From W3P20-009 sp963620665 (lineage in GTDB: Bacteria > Bacteroidota > Bacteroidia > Bacteroidales > Marinilabiliaceae), in assembly GCA_963620665.1 (NCBI GenBank), contig CAVFBA010000007.1, positions 54,637 to 118,636 of the forward strand: 64,000 nt of DNA, given 5' to 3'. Positions 56,981 through 64,000 of this stretch are shown piece after piece. The notes beneath the pieces are model-generated. The model had not been told where the DNA came from. It searched no databases and was given only the letters and a program-made list of their open reading frames with translations. The position numbers and the translations under genes were made by a program. Position 1 is the stretch's first letter. Each line of letters starts with the position of its first letter.

Positions 56981-58535
56981 ACTCAAAGGTGTCGGCCGTA
57001 ATCGATACGTTCGAGATATGAAATGGCAATGCCAGCGATGTGGCCGACGATGCAAGGTATAGCCTGATAAGCATAGCCTGACCCGGGGCAAGGTGTATCG
57101 ACGTGTTGAATGAGTCCGTGCGAGGCGCGTTAGATGTCGACTCAAGATTAGCGTCTCGCTGACCCACGGTGAGATTGCGGAAGAAGTCATAACCCAAGGC
57201 GCATTTTATCGAGTACTGTTGACTGGATGTCGTCGTCAGCGATATGTTGGTCACACGCAAGTACTTCTCCTTGTTGATGAGCTTCAACTGCACATATTCG
57301 CCATAAGTCGGGTCGGTCGACCATATCCCCCCTATCGGCATCACTCCCTTGGCCGTCAGCTCAAGACCCCTGATCGACGAGAGGCGTAGCGAGAACGTGT
57401 TGTTGTCAAGTGGCGCATTGACGTCCTGCCAGTTCACCGTAATCTGCTCTTTTCTCTGCGGATACACGCCTTTGCCGCCAAGCTTGATATAGGCTGAGCC
57501 CGATGGTGTGGTTATCTTGAGGTTCCCCGCGCTCGGGGTCGTCGCGCTCGGGGCGTAGCACACCACAATCTGCGCCGGCGTGTTGCAGAAGAATTGTAGC
57601 GAGTCTTTAGGCGTGCTGCCTGGCGAGCGGGATATCTTGAACCCCGACGGTGCAAGTATCGTGATATGTTTCGGATGGTTCAGCACAAGGCGTGTCGACA
57701 GCCCCTCAATGTCAACTATATCCACCACTTGCCACGCCGTGTCGCCTATAAACACGTCGCCCATATTAATCTCCTGCTCCGAGGCTACCACCGGCGGCGT
57801 GTCAAGGTGCGACCCCCAAATATTCATCGTGTCAAGCACTTCCGCCACGGCTATGGCAAACAATGCCGCCCCCTTGGCCGATGTGTTAGTGTTGTCCGAT
57901 GCCACAAAGAGCTGCTCCTTAGAGTCGCCGATGCCATACGCCTCAGTGATGTTCTTGCTCATAGTGCACAAGTCAATGACTGCTACGTTAAGACTGTCCG
58001 CTATGTGGCGTATCACGCTGGTCACGTTCAGTGATTCATCACCCGAGCACCGTGAGAAGTTATGCGCCCCACGTGCCGATATCGAGTTACCCTCAAATAT
58101 TCGCCGCACTATCGGCTGCACAAGTATCGGTGTCGTGCCGACTTGCCGCGCCTCATCTACGTAGCGTATCAAGCCTTCTCGGAATGTAGTCCATGGGCTA
58201 TCCCCCCTGTTGTCGGGCGATGCGTTTTTCTCGTCATCATGCGCGAATTGTATAAGCAGGAAGTCCCCCGGACGAAGCTGCTGCTTAGCCTGTTGCCACG
58301 AGCCGTCTTCGTAGAATGATTGCGCCGTGGCCCACATTTTGGCGTGGTTCACGCACGTCACGTCGCTCGGCACAATCTGTGTCAATATCTGCCCCCACCC
58401 GCAGGCCTGGGTCGTATTGGCGTCACTGGGGCATACTGTTGTGCCTCCGATAATATGAATACATGGTTTAGGATCCGAGCATCGTGTCAGAGATGCTGTA
58501 AGTGCGAGGGAGAGTATAACAAGTAGGGGTTTCAT
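56979..58535 (-). CDS. SGNH-fold lipoprotein with an altered catalytic site
   Basis: A 518-residue exported protein; Cys 19 follows SLTR, an odd lipobox. The N-terminal about 245 residues align by landmarks with rhamnogalacturonan-acetylesterase-type SGNH hydrolases: GWGQILTQI, GSWQQAKQQLRPGDFLLIQF, TTFREGLIRYVDEARQ, PILVQPIVRRIF, VIDLCTMS. But the block I nucleophile site GDS reads GGTT (about 29-33), block III GHND reads AHDD (about 99-102) and block V D-x-x-H reads DNTN (about 211-214). The remaining about 270 residues are beta-sandwich-like. Esterase activity is probably lost; a binding or scaffold role is inference. Single gene with its own promoter, divergent to the FISUMP lipoprotein. 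Confidence 0.78.
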   Translation of the reverse strand: MKPLLVILSLALTASLTRCSDPKPCIHIIGGTTVCPSDANTTQACGWGQILTQIVPSDVTCVNHAKMWATAQSFYEDGSWQQAKQQLRPGDFLLIQFAHDDEKNASPDNRGDSPWTTFREGLIRYVDEARQVGTTPILVQPIVRRIFEGNSISARGAHNFSRCSGDESLNVTSVIRHIADSLNVAVIDLCTMSKNITEAYGIGDSKEQLFVASDNTNTSAKGAALFAIAVAEVLDTMNIWGSHLDTPPVVASEQEINMGDVFIGDTAWQVVDIVDIEGLSTRLVLNHPKHITILAPSGFKISRSPGSTPKDSLQFFCNTPAQIVVCYAPSATTPSAGNLKITTPSGSAYIKLGGKGVYPQRKEQITVNWQDVNAPLDNNTFSLRLSSIRGLELTAKGVMPIGGIWSTDPTYGEYVQLKLINKEKYLRVTNISLTTTSSQQYSIKCALGYDFFRNLTVGQRDANLESTSNAPRTDSFNTSIHLAPGQAMLIRLYLASSATSLALPFHISNVSITADTFE

Positions 58536-58558
58536 TTGCAGGACATTGAAGGTCTATG

Positions 58559-58566
58559 CAAAGATA
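58559..58566 (-). promoter_or_regulatory. -7 element of the SGNH-type gene
   Basis: TATCTTTG on the minus strand, exact consensus, 23 bases before the ATG. Confidence 0.65.
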
Positions 58567-58602
58567 GGCAAATTTAGCGTGCCCATTTATCCCTTTTTTA
58601 AC

Positions 58603-58610
58603 TACATTTG
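58603..58610 (+). promoter_or_regulatory. -7 element of the FISUMP lipoprotein gene (near-leaderless)
   Basis: TACATTTG, consensus match, ends 4 bases before the ATG at 58615. Confidence 0.6.
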
Positions 58611-58614
58611 CTCC

Positions 58615-60345
58615 ATGCCTAATGCCTTGGTAATACCTCTCATGCTGATGCTGCTCTGCTTCACATCCTGTGGGTGGAAGGGCGAACCAATGCCTGATAA
58701 CACCACCTCGGTCGAGGGCGACACAGCCAAGAACGACCTCACCTACACCGCCGTGACAGCCTCCGCCACAATAGTATCGGCAATAGGCGCCAAACTCAAA
58801 GGCTTTGTCAATACCGACGACGCCAAGGAATACGGATTCCTCATATCACGCAACATCGCCAACCCAACACGCCAAGACGCCAAGGACTACCCCACAGGCA
58901 CCAACTGCGTGAAAGACATACCCCTCTACGACATCTCCGACGACAACTCAATTACCACACGCATACAAGGACTAATACCCTACACCAAGTTCTATTTCCG
59001 TGCCTACGTGACCCAAAAGGACGGCGAGACACTCTACGGCGTGGTCAAGACCTTCATGACCCAAAACCTCACAATTACACTCACCGACCCCCCAACACGT
59101 ATAGGCCTGTTCGACGCCGACATCCTCGCCACCCTCTCCGGCATGTACGTCGACGACTACGCCACAACAGCGTCCCTGCATTTCCGATGCTCCGACGAGG
59201 TCTTAAAATCCCCCACCACACCCACCGACAGCGCCACATACGACAAGACCCTCCCCGCACAAGTCATCTCCCTCAACGATTGGAAATTCACCGCCAACTT
59301 CGGCTCTCTCTCCCCATCACGGCGATACTATGTCATGGCGTTCATGAACATCGAATCCGACTTCTACGATGCCGATACCGACAACCCCCTCTCCCCCACA
59401 GGCTATAAGTACGGGGTCAAGGCGGACGATGTGGCGACAGACAAATTCAAGTCTAACACCATATCCCTCACCGCCAACGCACTCAACGGCGTACGCTCCA
59501 TAACAACCGAAGAGTACAACCTCGATTACGACAAGGTCACCCTCTCCGATTGCTACTTCTCCCTCCCCTCCGACACCCTCTCTGCCGACGAGTACGGCAT
59601 ACAACTGTCCACAGTGCCAGACTTCTCCACCCTCTCCACATACGCCTCGACCGACGACTTGCACGAAGGCAACCACTACGCCACAGCTGTCTCAGGCCTC
59701 GAACTCAAGACAAAGTACTATTTCCGGGCATACGTCATAGTCCGCGGCTTCAAAGTAGTCTCACAACTGGTATGCACTTTCACCACCAAAGACTACATCC
59801 CCGTGGCTGTCGATCTCGACCTCTCCGTAAAGTGGGCCGATAAGAACCTCGGCTCATGGTCCAAGAGCGTCCCCGGCGCATACTATTCATGGGGCGAGCT
59901 GAGTCAGAAGGACTACTACGACGACGAAACCTACGTAGGCCCTGGCCTGTCCACAACCGACATAGCAGGCTCCAAATACGACGCCGCCACACGCAAATAT
60001 GGCGACGGCTGGCGATTGCCCACGTCCGACGAGGTGAAGGAACTGTTCACCAAATGCGAATGGAAATGGGTGAAGTCCGGCGACATCTATGGCTATCAGA
60101 TTATAGGCGACAACGAGAACAGCATATTCCTGCCAGCCGGCGGTTTTATGCTCCGCAACGAGGTGTACGACCTCTCCGAGATTGGCTACTTCTGGACTGC
60201 CGAGCGCGCCGAGGGTACGTCAGGCCTGGGCAAGGTCACGGACATGTATTTCCGCAGTGGCATGACTGCCGACGCCAACAAGATGCCCCTCCACACTTGC
60301 ACCCCCTCTCTCGGGCTCACCATTAGAGCCGTCTACACCAAATGA
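58615..60345 (+). CDS. Lipoprotein with Fn3-like repeats and a C-terminal FISUMP-type domain
   Basis: A 576-residue lipoprotein; start at 58615 gives MPNALVIPLMLMLLCFTSCG with lipobox Cys at 19. Three fibronectin-III-like segments follow, each closing on a YYFRAYV-type strand (TKFYFRAYVTQ, RRYYVMAFMN, TKYYFRAYVIV). The C-terminal about 165 residues, from DLSVKWADKNLG through YYSWGELSQKDYY, GDGWRLPTSDEVKELF and FLPAGGFM to GLTIRAVY, match the FISUMP-like/major-paralogous-domain pattern seen repeatedly in Bacteroidales surface lipoproteins. Function unknown; likely a surface-exposed or secreted protein. Divergent from the SGNH-type gene; purT follows after 31 bases. Confidence 0.82.
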   Translation: MPNALVIPLMLMLLCFTSCGWKGEPMPDNTTSVEGDTAKNDLTYTAVTASATIVSAIGAKLKGFVNTDDAKEYGFLISRNIANPTRQDAKDYPTGTNCVKDIPLYDISDDNSITTRIQGLIPYTKFYFRAYVTQKDGETLYGVVKTFMTQNLTITLTDPPTRIGLFDADILATLSGMYVDDYATTASLHFRCSDEVLKSPTTPTDSATYDKTLPAQVISLNDWKFTANFGSLSPSRRYYVMAFMNIESDFYDADTDNPLSPTGYKYGVKADDVATDKFKSNTISLTANALNGVRSITTEEYNLDYDKVTLSDCYFSLPSDTLSADEYGIQLSTVPDFSTLSTYASTDDLHEGNHYATAVSGLELKTKYYFRAYVIVRGFKVVSQLVCTFTTKDYIPVAVDLDLSVKWADKNLGSWSKSVPGAYYSWGELSQKDYYDDETYVGPGLSTTDIAGSKYDAATRKYGDGWRLPTSDEVKELFTKCEWKWVKSGDIYGYQIIGDNENSIFLPAGGFMLRNEVYDLSEIGYFWTAERAEGTSGLGKVTDMYFRSGMTADANKMPLHTCTPSLGLTIRAVYTK

Positions 60346-60376
60346 CTAACTTAGTGAAACCTTTAAACCAGACGAT

Positions 60377-61558
60377 ATGATCAAGAAAATAATGTTGCTC
60401 GGCTCAGGCGAACTCGGCAAGGAGTTTGTCATAGCAGTGAAACGACTCGGCTGCCACGTCATAGCAGTCGACGCCTACGCCAACGCCCCAGCCATGCAAG
60501 TGGCCGACGAGTGCGAAGTGCTCTCCAGCATGCTCCATGGCGACGAACTCGATGCTATCGTGGCTAAGCACAAACCTGACATCATCGTACCAGAAATCGA
60601 GGCCATTCGCACCGAACGTCTCATAGCCTACGAGCAGCAAGGCATACAGGTCGTCCCCTCTGCCAAGGCCGCTAACGTCACGATGAACCGCAGGGCTATA
60701 CGTGACCTCGCAGCACGCGACCTATGCCTGCGCACCGCCAAGTACCAATACGCGGCTTCCGAAGACGAACTCCGACAGGCAGTCGACGCGATAGGTATCC
60801 CATGCGTCGTCAAACCCCTAATGTCGTCCTCAGGCAAAGGACAGTCCTACATCAAGTCGGCCAACCAAATACACGATGCCTGGGTAGCCGCGCAAAGCGG
60901 CCGCGGCGACTCTAAAGAGGTCATAGTCGAGGGTTTTGTCAAGTTCGACTACGAGATCACCTTGCTCACCGTCAAGCAGTTCAACGGCCCTACGCTCTTC
61001 TGCCCTCCCATCAGCCACCACCAGGTCAATGGCGACTACCACGAGAGCTGGATTCCAGCCCAGATGAAACCCGAGTTCCTCGCCCAGGCTCAAGAAATGG
61101 CAAAGAAGGTTACCGACGCACTCGGCGGCGCAGGCATCTTCGGCGTGGAGTTCTTCGTATGCCCCGACGGCGTGGTCTTCTCCGAATTGTCCCCTCGCCC
61201 ACACGACACCGGCATGGTCACTCTGGCTCACTCCACCAACCTCTCCGAGTTCGAGCTTCACGCCCGCGCCGTGCTCCATCTGCCCATAACCGAGATTACC
61301 CTCTTGCGCCCAGCCGCGTCCGCTGTTGTGTTGGTCCCTAACGCCACTTTCGACAATCCCGACTACACAGGCGTTGAGGATGTCCTCAAGGATCCCGATG
61401 CCGATGTGCGCATCTTCGGCAAGCCCACAGCTAAGCCCGGACGTCGCATGGGCGTTGTCCTCAAGTGGGGCAAAATGTCCGATTCTCCACTCGCTCTCAA
61501 GGAACAAGCACGTGCTTTGGCCGACCGTATCTCGGTGGTTGACACCAATAACCTCTAA
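60377..61558 (+). CDS. purT: Formate-dependent phosphoribosylglycinamide formyltransferase
   Basis: A 393-residue ATP-grasp enzyme of purine synthesis that formylates GAR using formate and ATP, avoiding formyl-tetrahydrofolate. Blocks: LLGSGELGKEFVIAVKRLG, VPEIEAIRTERL, TMNRRAIRDLAA, CVVKPLMSSSGKGQS (ATP loop), FDYEITLLTV, GIFGVEFFV, ELSPRPHDTGMVT and the GRRMGVVL end. Full family length. Using formate as one-carbon donor suits an anaerobe that makes formate. Shares the strand with the lipoprotein upstream but the function is unrelated. Confidence 0.95.
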   Translation: MIKKIMLLGSGELGKEFVIAVKRLGCHVIAVDAYANAPAMQVADECEVLSSMLHGDELDAIVAKHKPDIIVPEIEAIRTERLIAYEQQGIQVVPSAKAANVTMNRRAIRDLAARDLCLRTAKYQYAASEDELRQAVDAIGIPCVVKPLMSSSGKGQSYIKSANQIHDAWVAAQSGRGDSKEVIVEGFVKFDYEITLLTVKQFNGPTLFCPPISHHQVNGDYHESWIPAQMKPEFLAQAQEMAKKVTDALGGAGIFGVEFFVCPDGVVFSELSPRPHDTGMVTLAHSTNLSEFELHARAVLHLPITEITLLRPAASAVVLVPNATFDNPDYTGVEDVLKDPDADVRIFGKPTAKPGRRMGVVLKWGKMSDSPLALKEQARALADRISVVDTNNL

Positions 61559-61606
61559 AATTCTCTTTTTCCGACTATTATGACGCTCGGAACAAAGAAT
61601 ATTATC

Positions 61607-61614
61607 TATCTTTG
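61607..61614 (+). promoter_or_regulatory. -7 element of the DUF349 gene
   Basis: TATCTTTG, exact consensus. The chosen ATG is 165 bases downstream, implying an unusually long leader for this window. Confidence 0.55.
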
Positions 61615-61778
61615 ACAAATTAAAACGGTTCAGCTCGACCTTGCCTTGCGCCGACAATGAACCACATGCCATCTTTCGACCCTCTGACTATGCCCCTAAA
61701 ACAACATCTAACGGCATCGCCAGAAATGTTTCAAGCCCAAGGAACTGTGCCATCAGCTCCCAGAAACCTTCTCAAACT

Positions 61779-63836
61779 ATGGAAGAGAACCAAACCTCAT
61801 TGCAGGAAAACGAACAGCAACCAGTAACCGAGCCTACGCCAATCGAGGCTCAGAATGTAGACTCTGTAGCTTCCAACACCGAAGCAACGCCCGACACTCC
61901 TCAAGCTGACGCTCAACAGCCCGACCCCGAACCTCAACAAGAACCCGAGGCGCAAGAACCCGAGGCCGAGGAGCAGGTCAACGTGCAGCCCACGGCCGAC
62001 GATGAACCCGACGCCGAGACAACAACCGAGGCCGAGCCAGAGTCCGACACCTTTGTCGGTAAGACCCCCGACGAGTTGGACGCTATGTCCGACACCGAGT
62101 TGCTCAACTACCTCAAGGAGGTCGCCCAAATAACTCCCGTACGCCGCGTGCGTGCCGCCGTCGACAATATCCGCGCCCAAGTCGAGAAACGTTTCCCGCA
62201 AGACGCTCCCACCGAGCCACAAGCCGAGGAACCTCAAACCGAGGCATCAACAGAGGAGACCGTAGCCGAGACAACCGACACCCCAGCCGAGCCTGTGGCC
62301 GACACCCCCGCACAACGCGAGGTATCCCCCGAGGAGCAAGCCATGCGCGATATGCTCGCACAATACGATGCCGCAGTCGAGGCAGAAAAAGCCGAGGCGC
62401 GTAAGCAGATGGAGCAAAACGCCAACGCCAAGAGCGCACTACTCGAGCAAATGAAGCAAGTGGTCACCGACACACAGACCACCAACCCCTCTAAGCTGCT
62501 CAACACGGTCAAGGAAATCATAGCCAAGTGGAAAGCCATCGGACACATCCCCTCCAACCGCAAACAACTCAATAAGTTGTTCCACAGCCTAACCGAAGAC
62601 TACTTCAGTAAGCTCAATATCGACCGCGAACTGCGTAACCTCGACATGCGCCGCAACCTCGCGCAGAAAGTCTCCCTATGCGAGCAAGCCGAGGCACTGA
62701 CCAACGTCGACACAACCCGCAACGCCTTCAACCAATACCAGAAGCTGCGCGACGCATGGAAAGCCATTGGCCCCGTCCCACGTGCCGAAAGCGACGCCAT
62801 CTGGGAACGTTTCAAAGCAGCTGGCAAGATAATAACCGACAACTTCCATAAGTCCAACGACGAGGCTCGCGAGCAAGAGAAGGAAAACTACAAACTCAAA
62901 CTCGCCATCTGCGAAGAGGTTGAGGCCCTGCTCGCCACCGAGATGAGCCAAAAGGATGTCGAGGGCCTCGCCAAGAAGGCTAAAGACTTCACCGAGAAAT
63001 GGCGCTCCATAGGTTTCGCCCCAAAGAGCGTTAACGACGAGATATACAAGCGTTTCCGCCAAAGCATCGACAAGATGTTCGACATGAGCCGCGCCCTCCA
63101 TAAGGAACTCGCCGAGCGATACGAGAACAACCTCCACCTCAAGGAAGCTCTCTGCGAGAAGGCCGAAGCCGTAATGAACAGCACCGACTGGCGACAGACT
63201 TCCGACTTCCTCATTGCCCTCCAAAAAGAATGGAAAGAGGTAGGACCCGTATCACACCGCCATTCCGACGCCATCTGGAAGAGATTCCGCAAGGCCTGCG
63301 ACACCTTCTTCGACAATAAGCAAAGCCAACATCAAGGCGAACTAACGCAGCAGTCCGAGAACCTCACCAAGAAGCAAGCCATCATCGAGGAACTTAAGGC
63401 ATACCAGGCCCCCGAGTCCGAAGAGCAACATCTCGAGGACCTCAAGGACATCGTGGCACGCTGGAACGCCATCGGACTTGTACCATCAAGCGACAAGGGC
63501 GCCGTCAACAAGGAGTTCGCACAGCTTATCGGCAAGCAATACGACGCTTTGCACATCGACCGTGCCGAAGCCGAACTCGAGCAATATCGCGGCAAACTCC
63601 AAGCCATGGCTGCCGAGGGCGGCGACCGCCTCCGCAAGGAACGCCAACGCATGCAAACACAAGTCCGACAGGCCGAGCAAACCATCGAGACCCTCGAGAA
63701 CAACATCCTCTTCTTCGCCAAGTCTAAAACCTCCGACAAGATTGTCAGTGAGTTCAACGCCAAAATTGCCAGAGCCCGCGAAGAACTCGAGCAGCTCAAC
63801 AAGAAAATGGCCATAGCCAACGAGATCGGCAAATAA
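61779..63836 (+). CDS. DUF349 repeat protein with acidic N-terminal region
   Basis: A 685-residue cytosolic protein. I start at MEENQTSLQENEQQPVTEP; the longer frame would need a TTG and adds a Ser/Pro-rich stretch. Residues 1-200 are low-complexity and acidic (Glu/Pro/Thr/Gln), probably disordered. From about 240 to 620 there are about five DUF349 helical repeats of about 70 residues, each with a W-x-x-I-G-(P/H/F)-(V/I/A)-P-like core (WKAIGHIPSNRK, WKAIGPVPRAES, WRSIGFAPKSVN, WKEVGPVSHRHS, WNAIGLVPSSDK). The end is a coiled coil (QTQVRQAEQTIETLENNIL). Widespread in Bacteroidota, function unknown. Followed by a strong terminator. Confidence 0.88.
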   Translation: MEENQTSLQENEQQPVTEPTPIEAQNVDSVASNTEATPDTPQADAQQPDPEPQQEPEAQEPEAEEQVNVQPTADDEPDAETTTEAEPESDTFVGKTPDELDAMSDTELLNYLKEVAQITPVRRVRAAVDNIRAQVEKRFPQDAPTEPQAEEPQTEASTEETVAETTDTPAEPVADTPAQREVSPEEQAMRDMLAQYDAAVEAEKAEARKQMEQNANAKSALLEQMKQVVTDTQTTNPSKLLNTVKEIIAKWKAIGHIPSNRKQLNKLFHSLTEDYFSKLNIDRELRNLDMRRNLAQKVSLCEQAEALTNVDTTRNAFNQYQKLRDAWKAIGPVPRAESDAIWERFKAAGKIITDNFHKSNDEAREQEKENYKLKLAICEEVEALLATEMSQKDVEGLAKKAKDFTEKWRSIGFAPKSVNDEIYKRFRQSIDKMFDMSRALHKELAERYENNLHLKEALCEKAEAVMNSTDWRQTSDFLIALQKEWKEVGPVSHRHSDAIWKRFRKACDTFFDNKQSQHQGELTQQSENLTKKQAIIEELKAYQAPESEEQHLEDLKDIVARWNAIGLVPSSDKGAVNKEFAQLIGKQYDALHIDRAEAELEQYRGKLQAMAAEGGDRLRKERQRMQTQVRQAEQTIETLENNILFFAKSKTSDKIVSEFNAKIARAREELEQLNKKMAIANEIGK

Positions 63837-63862
63837 CCCCCACTCTCATCAGTATTCCCTAT

Positions 63863-63895
63863 GAGGCCTGCGCTCCATGCGCAGGCCTCTTTTCC
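63863..63895 (+). terminator. Terminator of the DUF349 gene
   Basis: Ten-base perfect stem GAGGCCTGCG / CGCAGGCCTC with a 7-base loop followed by TTTTCCTTT, 27 bases after the stop. The remaining 105 bases to the window end are C-rich and show nothing. Confidence 0.92.
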
Positions 63896-64000
63896 TTTAT
63901 CCCCCACCGCCGCAACCCACAGTTGCGTAAACCCGCCGCCCACATCCCCTCACATACATCTTAACCCACCCCGGGAGGTCCCCCTGTAGAGACGTCCGCC

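Overview
The window is a 64 kb stretch of an anaerobic, Bacteroidales-type (Bacteroidota) chromosome. The evidence is a hybrid two-component regulator with propeller, kinase, receiver and AraC domains in one chain, many signal-peptide lipoproteins, BACON, META and BspA-type domains, GldF/GldG, an oxygen-sensitive ribonucleotide reductase, TAnnTTTG-type -7 promoter elements in front of many genes, and no convincing Shine-Dalgarno sequences. The family within Bacteroidales cannot be fixed by eye.

Layout. 1-862: the end of ribulose-phosphate epimerase and a thioesterase. 1113-11362 (minus strand): a defence island that reads as a type 4 BREX system, transcribed brxP - small DNA-binding-like gene - brxC - pglZ - brxL. 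BrxP carries a DndC-like PAPS-reductase core, so a sulfur-based DNA mark is the likely chemistry. 11589-15111 (minus): a large ABC exporter and a secreted protein. 15112-16149: gene-free, with a decayed surface-protein tail, a terminator and an 11-bp repeat array. 16150-24428: dipeptidyl peptidase IV, anaerobic NrdDG, polyphosphate kinase and tRNA-Ser(GGA). 24625-28235: an operon of a DUF4268 protein, TrkH, TrkA and threonylcarbamoyl-AMP synthase. 28379-36944: an AspT/YidE-type transporter, a three-gene biotin-dependent carboxylase, DnaB and glutamate dehydrogenase. 37398-44271: a divergent GH5-like lipoprotein, then SurE, a small membrane protein, LpxB, a GldF-GldG fusion and RidA. 44734-53671: a continuous run of MnmA, a phosphoesterase, a second DPP IV, the hybrid regulator and a small AlaRS-type editing-domain protein. 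54034-63836: BspA-like LRR protein, META lipoprotein, AraC regulator, an SGNH-fold lipoprotein that has lost its catalytic residues, a FISUMP-type lipoprotein, PurT and a DUF349 protein.

The most unusual signal is not a gene. Five intergenic regions (near 15.7, 24.2, 37.2, 44.5 and 53.7 kb) each carry arrays of degenerate 11-base units in strict 11-base register, built from a few interchangeable unit types. I do not know a described element that matches. Other points worth following are the abrupt composition change inside brxP, which looks like a swapped specificity segment; the extra small gene between brxP and brxC; the pseudo-SGNH and degenerate GH5 proteins; a probable IS21-family end relic; and several reversals of a very strong strand skew that also affects non-coding DNA.

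Functions are read from motifs in the translated sequence without any database search. Starts were moved inward from the longest open frame where a signal peptide, a family N-terminus or a promoter placed them.
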